NCBI RefSeq assembly: GCF_001570625.1
Contig: NZ_BBQT01000021.1
Span: 1-64,000, forward strand
Length of the DNA: 64,000 bases
Direction: 5' to 3'
Source of the DNA: Syntrophomonas wolfei subsp. methylbutyratica
GTDB lineage: Bacteria > Bacillota > Syntrophomonadia > Syntrophomonadales > Syntrophomonadaceae
Position 1 is the first letter of the stretch. The number at the start of each line of letters is the position of its first letter. The position numbers and the translations under genes were made by a program. Shown here one piece after another: positions 23,979-33,122 of the stretch. Below the pieces are notes generated by a model that worked only from the letters and a program-made list of their open reading frames with translations, ran no database searches and was not told where the DNA came from.

Positions 23979-24956
23979 ATGCGAGAAGAAGATATTAGAA
24001 AAAGGGACGTTTTTAACCGCTATCTTGACTTATCGAGAAAAGATGCCGAAAATTTTTTTGCAAACCACAACAGGTTTATTGATATTCAATGTCCAGCCTG
24101 TAATTCTGGAAATTACCAATATGAGTTTGACAAGTATGGTTTTACTTATGTTTCATGCCCGGTTTGTCATACTTTATTTGTTAATCCCCGACCAGCATTT
24201 GATGATTTAATTCGTTTTTATGCCGATTCTCCGTCTACTCATTATTGGGTGGAAGAGTTTTTTAAACCGGTTGCTGAAGTCAGAAGGGAAAAAATATTTC
24301 GCCCCCGGGCTGAATATGTTACCGAGGTTCTTCCAAACTTGAATAATGGTGTTATTGGGGATATTGGAGCAGGTTTTGGAATATTTTTGGAGGAAATTAG
24401 GAGATTATGGCCAAGCAGATTAATTGCTATTGAACCATCTATAGATCAGGCTGAAATTTGTCTAGGTAAGGGAATAGAAGTACAATGCTGTGCTTTGGAG
24501 GAGTTGCAGGGATTTGAAAACGAGTTTGATTTACTTACCTGCTTTGAATTATTTGAGCATTTACATACTCCAGTCGATTTTGTTCAAAGAGTATTCAAGC
24601 TTTTAAAGCCGGGGGGCCATTTTTTAATGACAACTCTTAATGGGCAGGGTTTTGATATCCAATTACTGTGGGATAAGTCAAAAAGTATAAGCCCTCCCCA
24701 GCATATAAATTTCTTTAATACTACATCAATAACATTATTATTACAAAGATGTGGTTTTCAAATAGTTGATGTATCAACACCTGGAAAACTTGATTGGGAT
24801 ATCGTAGAAGGCATGATTAAAAACGAAGAGACAAGTCTTGAACGCTTCTGGCACCTTTTATCTCGGCAGGGCAACGAGTTATGCAAAAATGAATTCCAAG
24901 ATTGGATAGCCAGGAATAAGTTCTCATCTCATATGCGAGTATTAGCGAGGAAATAG
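23979..24956 (+). CDS. Zinc-ribbon SAM-dependent methyltransferase
   Basis: A 325-residue protein with an N-terminal zinc ribbon (C38, C41, C60, C63) and a class I methyltransferase core (GDIGAGFGIFLEE, then the acidic AIEPS). Zinc-ribbon methyltransferases of this kind are common in sugar clusters, where relatives carry out C- or O-methylation of nucleotide sugars. It sits 2 bp after the cytidylyltransferase and so probably modifies the same sugar acid. The precise substrate cannot be told. A 118-bp AT-rich gap without a gene follows. Confidence 0.65.
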   Translation: MREEDIRKRDVFNRYLDLSRKDAENFFANHNRFIDIQCPACNSGNYQYEFDKYGFTYVSCPVCHTLFVNPRPAFDDLIRFYADSPSTHYWVEEFFKPVAEVRREKIFRPRAEYVTEVLPNLNNGVIGDIGAGFGIFLEEIRRLWPSRLIAIEPSIDQAEICLGKGIEVQCCALEELQGFENEFDLLTCFELFEHLHTPVDFVQRVFKLLKPGGHFLMTTLNGQGFDIQLLWDKSKSISPPQHINFFNTTSITLLLQRCGFQIVDVSTPGKLDWDIVEGMIKNEETSLERFWHLLSRQGNELCKNEFQDWIARNKFSSHMRVLARK

Positions 24957-25074
24957 GTTCTTTAAAATATTATATAAAAATTTCAGAATTCTCAGAGTCC
25001 CCTAACATTATGAAAAAAGTGCAGCTATTGGAAACAATAGTCTTATTCTTCGGAAACGGAGTTGGTTAATAAAA

Positions 25075-26016
25075 ATGAAAGTGTTAATTGCCATATATCC
25101 GTTCCTCAGCCAACTTGAAGGGTTTGATAACATTCAATTTGTTTGTAATCCCTGGGGGAGGGATCCATTGGCTGAAGAAATCGAAGAGGAAATGATTAAT
25201 GGACAGTATGATGCCCTTATAGTTGGAACTAAGGAAGTAAGAAAATCCATAAGCTATAAATGTCCTTCATTAAAGGTCATTTCCCGGGTCGGAGTGGGAT
25301 ATAACAATATTGACGTAGAATATTTTAAAAAGCATGGGGTTATTACTACCTATACTCCTTTTGGGCCTACCGATTCAACCGCAGAAATGGCTCTGGCCTT
25401 TATTCTGGCTGGGACAAGAAAACTGAGAAATTATGATAGTTTGATGAGGCAGGGAATTTGGAGGCGGGAGTTTGGTTTACGCTTAAAGGATGCTACGGTT
25501 GGGATTGTGGGGTTTGGCAGGATAGGAAAAAGGTTGGCAACCCTTCTTTATGCGTTTGGTTGTACAATTTTATTACATGATATTAAGCCCGATTTGGCTA
25601 CTGCACATGCTATGGGTTGGGAGTTTGTTGGAAAAGAAGAAATATTAGAAAAATCAGATATTATTTCATTTCATGTTCCCTTAAAAGACAATACCAGGGA
25701 TTGGCTGTCATATGATGAACTGCAGTTATTGAAGCATCCTGTTACCCTTGTTAATACAGCCCGGGGTGGAATAGTAAATGAACAGGCTATTTATGAATAC
25801 TTAAAGGAACAGCCTGATAGTTATTATTGCTGTGATGTATTTGAGGACGAACCCTATAAGGGAAATCTAATAGAATTGGGAAATACACTGTTGACCCCGC
25901 ATGCTAGTTCCTTTACAGAAGGCTCCAGACGTCAAACCGAATTGCTGGCTATCGATAACTGTATAAGGGTACTAAGGGGCGAACCCTGTGAAAACATTGT
26001 GGAGAGGAATGAATGA
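25075..26016 (+). CDS. D-isomer-specific 2-hydroxyacid dehydrogenase
   Basis: A 313-residue NAD-dependent dehydrogenase of the SerA-like family. The nucleotide motif GIVGFGRIGKRLA is at 143-155; the catalytic residues are R230 (NTARGG), a Glu in DVFEDEP (254-260) and H276 (TPHAS). No ACT regulatory domain is present, so it is not a full SerA. It would interconvert a 2-keto acid and a D-2-hydroxy acid. Placed between cytidylyltransferase/methyltransferase genes and a cyclase, it may supply a glyceraldehyde- or glycerate-type precursor for the aldolase, or a lactyl-type substituent. Overlaps the next gene by 4 bp. Confidence 0.75.
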   Translation: MKVLIAIYPFLSQLEGFDNIQFVCNPWGRDPLAEEIEEEMINGQYDALIVGTKEVRKSISYKCPSLKVISRVGVGYNNIDVEYFKKHGVITTYTPFGPTDSTAEMALAFILAGTRKLRNYDSLMRQGIWRREFGLRLKDATVGIVGFGRIGKRLATLLYAFGCTILLHDIKPDLATAHAMGWEFVGKEEILEKSDIISFHVPLKDNTRDWLSYDELQLLKHPVTLVNTARGGIVNEQAIYEYLKEQPDSYYCCDVFEDEPYKGNLIELGNTLLTPHASSFTEGSRRQTELLAIDNCIRVLRGEPCENIVERNE

Positions 26017-26684
26017 GGCGTATAGAATATTTATCCTACCCCTTGGAACAGAATAATCCTGTTTATGGCAAACCCGACCAACCTATGACAATAAACCCGG
26101 TAAAATCCATAGAATCAGGTGATAGCTGCAATGTTTATAGTTTTGCCATGGAAAACCACTGGGGAACTCATGTAGATGGTCCGGCCCATTTTTTTTCTAA
26201 TGCTCCCGGAATAGCGGATTATCCAGCTGAGTTCTGGCTTTTTAGTAATCCCCAGGTAATAAATATTAAAGTTAAAGCCGGGCAGATTATTTCGCCTGGT
26301 GATTTACTGGAAATAGTGGCGGAAACCACGGATTTATTAATACTCAAAACCGGGTGGTATAAATATAGAAAGAATTCCTGTTATTGTTTGGAGAATCCGG
26401 GTATATCCCCGGAGCTTGGAACATTGCTGAGAAAAAAAAGGAAGAATATTAGAGCTATAGGGTTTGATTTTATTTCGCTATCATCTTATGTCAATCGAAT
26501 GATAGGCAGACAAGCCCATCAGGTTTTTCTTAATCCAGATAGTGAAGGAAACCCGATATTGATTATTGAGGATATGTGTTTGGGGGCTGACTTAAAAGGA
26601 TTAAAAGAGGTATGGGTAGCTCCTTTACGGCTTTCATCGGCAGATAGTTCTCCTTGTACAGTGATAGGAGTTTTTAATGATTAA
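26013..26684 (+). CDS. Cyclase-family (kynurenine formamidase-like) metal hydrolase
   Basis: A 223-residue member of the PF04199 cyclase family: HWGTHVDGPAHF (49-60) supplies the three metal ligands His, His and Asp. The family hydrolyses amides or lactones (kynurenine formamidase, isatin hydrolase) or closes rings. In this setting it could open or close a lactone of the sugar acid or act on a formamide group; two formyltransferases lie in the cluster. No kynurenine genes are near. It overlaps both neighbours, so it is co-translated with the dehydrogenase and the phosphatase. Confidence 0.7.
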   Translation: MRRIEYLSYPLEQNNPVYGKPDQPMTINPVKSIESGDSCNVYSFAMENHWGTHVDGPAHFFSNAPGIADYPAEFWLFSNPQVINIKVKAGQIISPGDLLEIVAETTDLLILKTGWYKYRKNSCYCLENPGISPELGTLLRKKRKNIRAIGFDFISLSSYVNRMIGRQAHQVFLNPDSEGNPILIIEDMCLGADLKGLKEVWVAPLRLSSADSSPCTVIGVFND

Positions 26685-27315
26685 TACCATTATTTTTGAT
26701 TTTGATGGGGTAATACTGGAATCAGCAGAAATTAAGACCGTTGCCTTTAGAAAGCTATTTGAGAATGATTACCCGGAAGAGGTCGAGGAAATTGTTAACT
26801 ATCATATTAACAATATGGGAATATCACGCTATGTAAAATTTAGACATATATTCAACAACATTATCATGCAGCCGCTAACACTTAAACAGGAGGAAGAACT
26901 GGGTCAACGGTTTTCCACCATAGTATTTGAAGAAGTCCTGAAAGCTCCCATAGTATCAGGATTGCTGGAATTCTTAGAGGAATACTATAAAACAATCCAG
27001 CTTTTCATTGCTTCGGGAACACCGGAAGACGAGCTGCACACTATAGTTAAACACCGTGGATTGGGAAAATATTTTCAAGGAATATTTGGGACCCCTAAAA
27101 CTAAGGCCGAGATTATTTTTCATATAATGAATACGTGTGATTTGTCTATGGCAGATATTGTTTTTATTGGTGATGCCAACAGTGATAAACAGGCTGCCGA
27201 AGAAACCGGGGTGCATTTTATCGCCAGGATTCATTCCGGGGGCAATGAACTGGACTCATGTCCGTATAAAATAAGAGATTTTTATGCATTCAGTGAAATC
27301 CTCAAACACTTGTAG
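26677..27315 (+). CDS. HAD-superfamily phosphatase
   Basis: A 212-residue HAD hydrolase of the beta-phosphoglucomutase/Gph type: nucleophile Asp8 and Asp10 in IFDFDGV, a helical cap, Thr/Ser in FIASGTP, Lys in the KTKAE region and FIGDANSD with the last two aspartates. It removes phosphate from a small sugar phosphate. Next to the aldolase and cytidylyltransferase it could play the role KdsC has in Kdo synthesis (dephosphorylation before CMP activation). Overlaps the cyclase by 8 bp. Confidence 0.75.
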   Translation: MINTIIFDFDGVILESAEIKTVAFRKLFENDYPEEVEEIVNYHINNMGISRYVKFRHIFNNIIMQPLTLKQEEELGQRFSTIVFEEVLKAPIVSGLLEFLEEYYKTIQLFIASGTPEDELHTIVKHRGLGKYFQGIFGTPKTKAEIIFHIMNTCDLSMADIVFIGDANSDKQAAEETGVHFIARIHSGGNELDSCPYKIRDFYAFSEILKHL

Positions 27316-27347
27316 TGCCATTTTACTTAAGGGGAGAGATACATATC

Positions 27348-28229
27348 ATGAAAGCGATCGTTTTTGGCGGTTCGGGATTTTTGGGAAGTCATGTAGCCGA
27401 TGTTTTGAGTGGCAGAGGCTATGAGGTTATAGTTTTCGACTTGCAGTCATCACCATATCTGAGGGATGGGCAAAAGATGATTGTAGGAGATATTTTGGAC
27501 GAAGAAGCAGTTAAGGCTGCTACGACCGGATGTGACTATATTTTTAACCTTGCCGGCATAGCGGATCTGGATGATGCCACTACCAAGCCATTGAAGACTT
27601 TAGAATTAAACGTCAAGGGCAATTTAAATATTATGGAAGCTGCCCTGCAGGTTCCGGCTAAAAGGTATGTGTACGCCAGTACTATTTATGTATACAGTCA
27701 AAAAGGCGGATTTTACCGGTGCAGTAAGCAGGCTTCGGAGATATATATTGAAGAATATAATAATCGTTACGGGCTCGATTATACTATATTGCGCTATGGC
27801 ACCCTCTATGGTCCGCGGGCCGATAACCGGAATAGTATCTATAGATATTTAAAACAGGCTTTGGAAGATAATGTGGTTCGGTGCGATGGTACTGGTGATG
27901 AGATGAGGGATTACATACATGTACGGGATGCAGCTCGTCTGAGCGTTGACGTATTAGGTGAAGAATACCGTAACCAGCATATAATCATCAGCGGGCAACA
28001 TACCATGAGATTCAGAGATATGCTGTTGATGATTAAAGAGATAACAGGTAAGGATATGGAGATAAGGTTCAGTAATAAAAAAAATGATGACCATTATGCC
28101 TATACCCCATATTCCTATGCGCCTAAAATTGGCTCCAAACTGGTAAATCACCTTTATGTAGATATGGGGCAGGGGCTTCTGGAGTGCATGCTTGATATGG
28201 ACCCTAATGGCAAGGTTGGGATAACATAA
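27348..28229 (+). CDS. NAD-dependent sugar epimerase/dehydratase (extended SDR)
   Basis: A 293-residue extended SDR with GGSGFLGSH at the N-terminus, ASTIYVYS and the catalytic pattern YRCSK. It lacks the usual Glu after the Ser/Thr motif of dehydratases, so an epimerase or reductase role is more likely. I chose ATG 27348, with AGGGGAGAG about 9 nt upstream, over a TTG at 27315 that would directly abut the phosphatase stop. It closes the sugar-acid module; an 84-bp AT-rich gap follows. Confidence 0.7.
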   Translation: MKAIVFGGSGFLGSHVADVLSGRGYEVIVFDLQSSPYLRDGQKMIVGDILDEEAVKAATTGCDYIFNLAGIADLDDATTKPLKTLELNVKGNLNIMEAALQVPAKRYVYASTIYVYSQKGGFYRCSKQASEIYIEEYNNRYGLDYTILRYGTLYGPRADNRNSIYRYLKQALEDNVVRCDGTGDEMRDYIHVRDAARLSVDVLGEEYRNQHIIISGQHTMRFRDMLLMIKEITGKDMEIRFSNKKNDDHYAYTPYSYAPKIGSKLVNHLYVDMGQGLLECMLDMDPNGKVGIT

Positions 28230-28313
28230 GAAGCTTGATACTTAATTAATGATATAGAATATTTATAATTAATTGTATTGATTTTTATCAAATAAAGTGA
28301 AAAGCGAGCTATA

Positions 28314-30290
28314 ATGAAGGTTTTGTTGGTATTTGATTCACATAAAATTTTATATCCTTGGGATAAGCTTGAATGTAGGCATTTAGATGTTTTTCCTCTT
28401 ACGTCCAATTCAGACATTAATCAAGTAGTGTCAGAATTGGGTGAGCAGTTAAATATACCGATTAATCTTTTGGATTCTGGAGAAATCGTAAACTATAAAG
28501 CCCAGAATCTGCGTGACGAATATATTGAATGGGCGGCGGAGATTGGTAATTGTAAGATTGGGTCTAAGAAGCTTAGAGAATTATTAATGCTTTCTGATGG
28601 GAATGTATCTGCTTGGTGGTTCAGCCTTTTAGCAGATAAAGATCCAGCCAAGAGTAATGCGTTTTTTCGTATAGTACAAACTGCGGCAGTAATTGACCAA
28701 GCTCAAAATGGCCATTATGACCTGGTTATTTTGGCACTGAAGGACGGAAATTTTGGCGAAAAGCTAAAATTAGTCCTAAGTTCAGAATGTATTAAATGCC
28801 AGTTATGGAGAGTCAACAAAGAGCGCTTATTTTATAGGGTTAAAGATAAAGTTAAACAAAATGGATTTATCCGTGCAGCATGGGCTTTGTTAACAATATG
28901 TGGTAGGCTACTTCATTTAAGAATAAAATTACCATCGCTAAAACAACGAAATTTAGAAACTGAAAATGCTTTGTTATTTATATCATATTTTCCTTATGTG
29001 TTGCCAAAGGAGGCTCAAGAAGGGATTTTCAGAAATAGATACATATTGCCGCTACAGGATATATATCATGAGCATGGGAAACCAATAGTTTCCGGACTGA
29101 TTTATACATATATTGACAACTATTCTTTCGCAGATGCTGTAAAGTTAGCGAAACGATTCATACATAATGGTGAACCGTTATTTTTTTATGAAGAATTTCT
29201 TTCGTTAAAACTGATTGCTAATGCATTTATAGAATACATGCGGATCAGAATAGCTTGGAGCAAGGTTAGCAATAAACTATCAGAACTGGTTCTGGAAAAA
29301 AAACCAGGAAATGATTTCGCACTACCGTTTTTGTTGGAGTTATTGAATCAATCTTTTACAGGCTTTTATCTGATTCAAGGCATACTCCAATATTATGCTT
29401 TCAATAATATGTTTAGAAAACTAAATAATCAGACTTATTGTTTATATTATTCCGAAATGATGAACTGGGAATATGCTTTAATTGCTGCCAAAAGGTATTC
29501 TGATAGTGGGATTACTACAATTGGATATATGCACTCATCCCTTTCAAGAAATTATCTCCAGATGTATCATTCTCAAAAGGAACTTGAGGATAAAAACACC
29601 CCTGCCGGCATTCCAATGCCTGATATCTTCGCATGTAATGGGAAGGGGCCTAAACGTATGCTTTCCCAATATTATCAGGATATCGTAGAATTAGAGGCTC
29701 TGCGGTATCTGCACATTTACGAATATCTACAATTCGATCATTCTAAGCAACAACCGCAAAGAAAAGATAAGTTTATTCTATTAGTATGTACTACTATTGA
29801 TGCTAAGGAATCAATTACAATAGTAGACCTGGTAGTTGCGACTTTTTGGGGTAATCAGGATGGTGTGGAGATATGGTTCAAAGGGCATCCATCACTTTCA
29901 GTAGATAGTTTTATGCCTCAAACAGGGGCAGGATATGATTTCACGAACTATGAAATTAAGTATGAAGCAATAGCAGATCTGATGCCAGAATGTGATGCTG
30001 TACTTGTAGGAGCGAGTACGGTTGCAATTGAGGCACTTGCGTTTGGCCGGGAAGTTCTAGTGTATATCAATGCAGGAACACTTAACCAATCACCACTTAT
30101 AGGATATAATGAGTGCTACCATGAAATATATGATCAGGCCAGTTTTCGCGAGGCAATTGATAATATTCGAACACAGAAAGAACATGATACACTTATACAA
30201 AAGCTAGAATTTGTTAAAGAATATTGGAGTTTAGATCCTCATCTGAATGCTTGGAAGCAGTTGTTAGGCTTCAAAATAATGGATTCATAG
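28314..30290 (+). CDS. Large surface-carbohydrate biosynthesis protein (TIGR04326-like)
   Basis: A 658-residue protein resembling the poorly characterised TIGR04326 group found in surface carbohydrate clusters. The N-terminal ~200 residues are mixed alpha/beta, then comes a basic region, then a GT-B-like C-terminal half with YMHSSLSR, FKGHPSL and DAVLVGASTVAIEALAFG, a pattern seen in nucleotide-sugar transferases of the CDP/CMP-using kind. It has no transmembrane segments. It may transfer the CMP-activated acid made by the preceding module, but this is inference from position and fold pattern. Confidence 0.5.
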   Translation: MKVLLVFDSHKILYPWDKLECRHLDVFPLTSNSDINQVVSELGEQLNIPINLLDSGEIVNYKAQNLRDEYIEWAAEIGNCKIGSKKLRELLMLSDGNVSAWWFSLLADKDPAKSNAFFRIVQTAAVIDQAQNGHYDLVILALKDGNFGEKLKLVLSSECIKCQLWRVNKERLFYRVKDKVKQNGFIRAAWALLTICGRLLHLRIKLPSLKQRNLETENALLFISYFPYVLPKEAQEGIFRNRYILPLQDIYHEHGKPIVSGLIYTYIDNYSFADAVKLAKRFIHNGEPLFFYEEFLSLKLIANAFIEYMRIRIAWSKVSNKLSELVLEKKPGNDFALPFLLELLNQSFTGFYLIQGILQYYAFNNMFRKLNNQTYCLYYSEMMNWEYALIAAKRYSDSGITTIGYMHSSLSRNYLQMYHSQKELEDKNTPAGIPMPDIFACNGKGPKRMLSQYYQDIVELEALRYLHIYEYLQFDHSKQQPQRKDKFILLVCTTIDAKESITIVDLVVATFWGNQDGVEIWFKGHPSLSVDSFMPQTGAGYDFTNYEIKYEAIADLMPECDAVLVGASTVAIEALAFGREVLVYINAGTLNQSPLIGYNECYHEIYDQASFREAIDNIRTQKEHDTLIQKLEFVKEYWSLDPHLNAWKQLLGFKIMDS

Positions 30291-30316
30291 CATAGAGGTC
30301 TGGAGGGTTTAGTTGT

Positions 30317-31318
30317 TTGGGTAAGGTTTTGGTCACCGGCGGAGCTGGATATATTGGCAGCCATGTCGTAAAGGCATTGGGAGAAAAAGGTTATGATATT
30401 ATAGTATATGATAATCTGTCTACCGGGAATCAATGGGCGGTTCTTTACGGTGAATTGGTAATAGGAGACATTCTGGACCTAATTATGATGCGTAAAGTTT
30501 TTATTAATAATAAAATTGATGTGGTCATTCATTTGGCCGCCTGTATAATTGCTCCTGAATCGGTAGAACAACCTTTAAAATACTATATGAATAATGTGTG
30601 TGGGACCCTTAATCTTCTGCAAGTTATGGCCGAAACCAAAGTTAATAAGTTTATTTTCTCTTCTACTGCTGCAGTCTACGGTATACCTCAAGAAATACCT
30701 GTTACAGAAAATTCCGCAATTGCCCCAATTAGCCCTTACGGCCAAAGTAAGGCAATCATTGAAAAAATAATTAACGATATAGCAAAAGCCGCTGATTTAC
30801 AATACATAACGTTACGTTGTTTCAATGTTGCTGGGGCCGACTTATATGGACGTATAGGCGAAGGAAAACCCCAATCCACTCATTTGATTACGTCCTGTGT
30901 AAGAACTGCATTAAACCCAATATCATGTCTAAATGTTTATGGTAATGATTATCCAACTACAGATGGAACGGGAATCAGAGATTATATTCATGTGGACGAC
31001 TTGGCTTCTGCATTTACTATGTCTTTACAATATCTTCTAGATGGTGGAAAGAGCCTGGTTTGTAATTGCGGTTATGGCCGGGGTTATTCAGTACTGGAAG
31101 TAATGGAGGCCACAAAGAAGTTAACCGGTGTAAATATTAACGTAGCCTTCAAGGAGCGACGACTGGGTGACCCTCCAATACTTATTGCCGATTCCCAAAA
31201 ACTAAAACAAAGTTTAAACTGGCAACCTCGGTATAATGATTTACACTGCATTATAGAAAGCGCCTTGCGATGGGAACAGAAGATTATGAAGAATGGAAAT
31301 TTTATTGTAAAATGTTAA
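30317..31318 (+). CDS. galE: UDP-glucose/UDP-GlcNAc 4-epimerase
   Basis: A 333-residue GalE-type epimerase with GGAGYIGSH near the N-terminus, SSTAAVYG and the catalytic YGQSK, plus the C-terminal NCGYGRGYSV and ERRLGDPP segments that are typical of GalE. It interconverts UDP-glucose and UDP-galactose (or the N-acetyl forms), supplying a precursor for the repeat unit. The TTG start at 30317 follows CTGGAGGG by about 9 nt. Length and motifs are complete. Confidence 0.85.
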   Translation: MGKVLVTGGAGYIGSHVVKALGEKGYDIIVYDNLSTGNQWAVLYGELVIGDILDLIMMRKVFINNKIDVVIHLAACIIAPESVEQPLKYYMNNVCGTLNLLQVMAETKVNKFIFSSTAAVYGIPQEIPVTENSAIAPISPYGQSKAIIEKIINDIAKAADLQYITLRCFNVAGADLYGRIGEGKPQSTHLITSCVRTALNPISCLNVYGNDYPTTDGTGIRDYIHVDDLASAFTMSLQYLLDGGKSLVCNCGYGRGYSVLEVMEATKKLTGVNINVAFKERRLGDPPILIADSQKLKQSLNWQPRYNDLHCIIESALRWEQKIMKNGNFIVKC

Positions 31319-31331
31319 AAGAGGGTTCAAC

Positions 31332-33086
31332 GTGATAGTGTTGGGTGTTAACTTTGAGACTCACGATAGTTCAGTGGCTTTAATAAAGGATAATGAAATT
31401 TTATTTGCGGCTGCAGAAGAACGTTTTTCCAGAATTAAAATGGATGACTCAGCCCCTATTTTGGCTATACAAGAGTGTTTGAAACAAACTGGATTAAAAC
31501 CAGACGACATTAATATAGTTGCAATATCTGGCTTCCCTCCAATGAGAAATTGGTGGGTTTATGCAAAAAGTTTTATTGTGCGGAAAACCTTTTGCAAGGG
31601 CAAGGACTTCAAAATATTTGTACGAAGAATCAAAGGTGAAAAGTTAGTATTTAAACGAGGCGGGGCATTAATTGTCAACAGCCTTTTCTGTACAGGTGTA
31701 CCTCAGTTTTTGTTTTTGTATTTAACTAAACGTATACGGGTGGGACACTTATTAAAAGGCTTTAAAGGAAAATTTGTATATACACCACATCATTATGGTC
31801 ATGCAGCTAGCGCCTGCTTTACATCTGGTTTTAGCGACGCCTTATCAATTGTTATTGAAGGATATGACTGGGAAAACAGCATTGTAATTGATGAGTTTGA
31901 AAATGGCAATTTTAAGCAATTAACCAAAACTTCGTGGCCTCATTCTCCAGGAATGTTCTATGAATTGGCTACAACAATACTTGGTTTTGATTATCTTAAA
32001 CACGCAGGCAAAATAACCGGTTTGGCTGCATTTGGAGATCCAAATGTAGCCTACGATAAGGTTGCTGCATTAATATGGTCAAATGGCGTGACATTAGAAG
32101 TAAATCCGCTTATCTACGGTTTTATACAAGACTATTATTTGAGTAATCAAATTCCTGGATACTTCGCTAATTGCTTAAAGGAAGATATAGCAGCTGCTTT
32201 TCAAAAACGTCTAGAAGATGTGCTTATTGACTTGCTTAAGAACGCCCTTAAGATCACTAATAAAAGAAAAATTGTCTTATCCGGAGGGGTTGCTGCTAAT
32301 GTTTTGTTAAATCAGAAGATACACGAAATAGAAGGCGTTGAAGAGATCTATATCCACCCTGCCATGAGCGATGCGGGCCAGGCATTGGGAGCGGCCCAAT
32401 ATGCATATAACCAGGAGTTAAAAAAGCAAGGAAAATATTTGCCATCGAAATGTCTTAAAAATGTATACTTTGGATCGGGGTACTCTGATGAAGAAATAAA
32501 ATATTGTCTAGATAAACAGAACATAAAATATTGTTATTATGATGATATCGAAAGGAAAATTGCTAGATTATTGGCTGATAAAAAAATTGTTGCGAGATAT
32601 AACGGACGAATGGAATACGGGCCTAGAGCATTAGGCAACCGTTCAATACTCTTTCATGCAGGTGATAAAACAGCTAATGATTGGTTAAACAGCAGACTAA
32701 AGAGAACTGAATTTATGCCCTTTGCGCCCTCGGTGTTAATGGAAGACCGTTTTGAATATTTCCTGAATATACAAGGAGCCGAATACACAGCTGAATTTAT
32801 GACTATAACATTTAATTGCACTAACAAAATGAAGCAGGAATGTCCTGCTGTGGTGCATATTGATGGTACTGCCAGACCAAACTTTGTTAGTAAGGAAAAC
32901 AACCCTAGTTATTATAGAATAATAAAAGAATATAAAAACATAACAGGCATAGGTGTTATTTTAAATACAAGCTTTAATATGCATGAAGAACCAATAGTAT
33001 GTACACCCGAGGAAGCTATCAGAGCGTTTAAACAAAGCGGTCTTGATTATCTCGCGATAAGTCGCTATCTTGTTCAAGCACAATAA
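31332..33086 (+). CDS. NodU/CmcH-family carbamoyltransferase
   Basis: A 584-residue O-carbamoyltransferase. The N-terminal ASKHA-like domain begins NFETHDSSVAL and has EERFSR and HHYGHAASA; the C-terminal YrdC-like part carries NGRMEYGPRALGNRS, the best family signature. These enzymes transfer a carbamoyl group from carbamoyl phosphate through a carbamoyl-adenylate onto a sugar hydroxyl (as in NodU for Nod factors). It indicates a carbamoylated sugar in the glycan. About 100 residues around 75-140 look like a lineage-specific insertion. It starts 13 bp after galE. Confidence 0.85.
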   Translation: MIVLGVNFETHDSSVALIKDNEILFAAAEERFSRIKMDDSAPILAIQECLKQTGLKPDDINIVAISGFPPMRNWWVYAKSFIVRKTFCKGKDFKIFVRRIKGEKLVFKRGGALIVNSLFCTGVPQFLFLYLTKRIRVGHLLKGFKGKFVYTPHHYGHAASACFTSGFSDALSIVIEGYDWENSIVIDEFENGNFKQLTKTSWPHSPGMFYELATTILGFDYLKHAGKITGLAAFGDPNVAYDKVAALIWSNGVTLEVNPLIYGFIQDYYLSNQIPGYFANCLKEDIAAAFQKRLEDVLIDLLKNALKITNKRKIVLSGGVAANVLLNQKIHEIEGVEEIYIHPAMSDAGQALGAAQYAYNQELKKQGKYLPSKCLKNVYFGSGYSDEEIKYCLDKQNIKYCYYDDIERKIARLLADKKIVARYNGRMEYGPRALGNRSILFHAGDKTANDWLNSRLKRTEFMPFAPSVLMEDRFEYFLNIQGAEYTAEFMTITFNCTNKMKQECPAVVHIDGTARPNFVSKENNPSYYRIIKEYKNITGIGVILNTSFNMHEEPIVCTPEEAIRAFKQSGLDYLAISRYLVQAQ

Positions 33087-33122
33087 ATTGCGGCAAGTTG
33101 ATTCAATCTTGTGGAGAGTCTT

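Noticed and set aside
25010-25069. Small 19-codon frame in the gap before the 2-hydroxyacid dehydrogenase
   Set aside because: No ribosome binding site, no recognisable sequence; length expected by chance.
30317-31318. Second 4,6-dehydratase
   Set aside because: SSTAAVYG has no Asp/Glu pair of dehydratases, and the C-terminal motifs are those of GalE.
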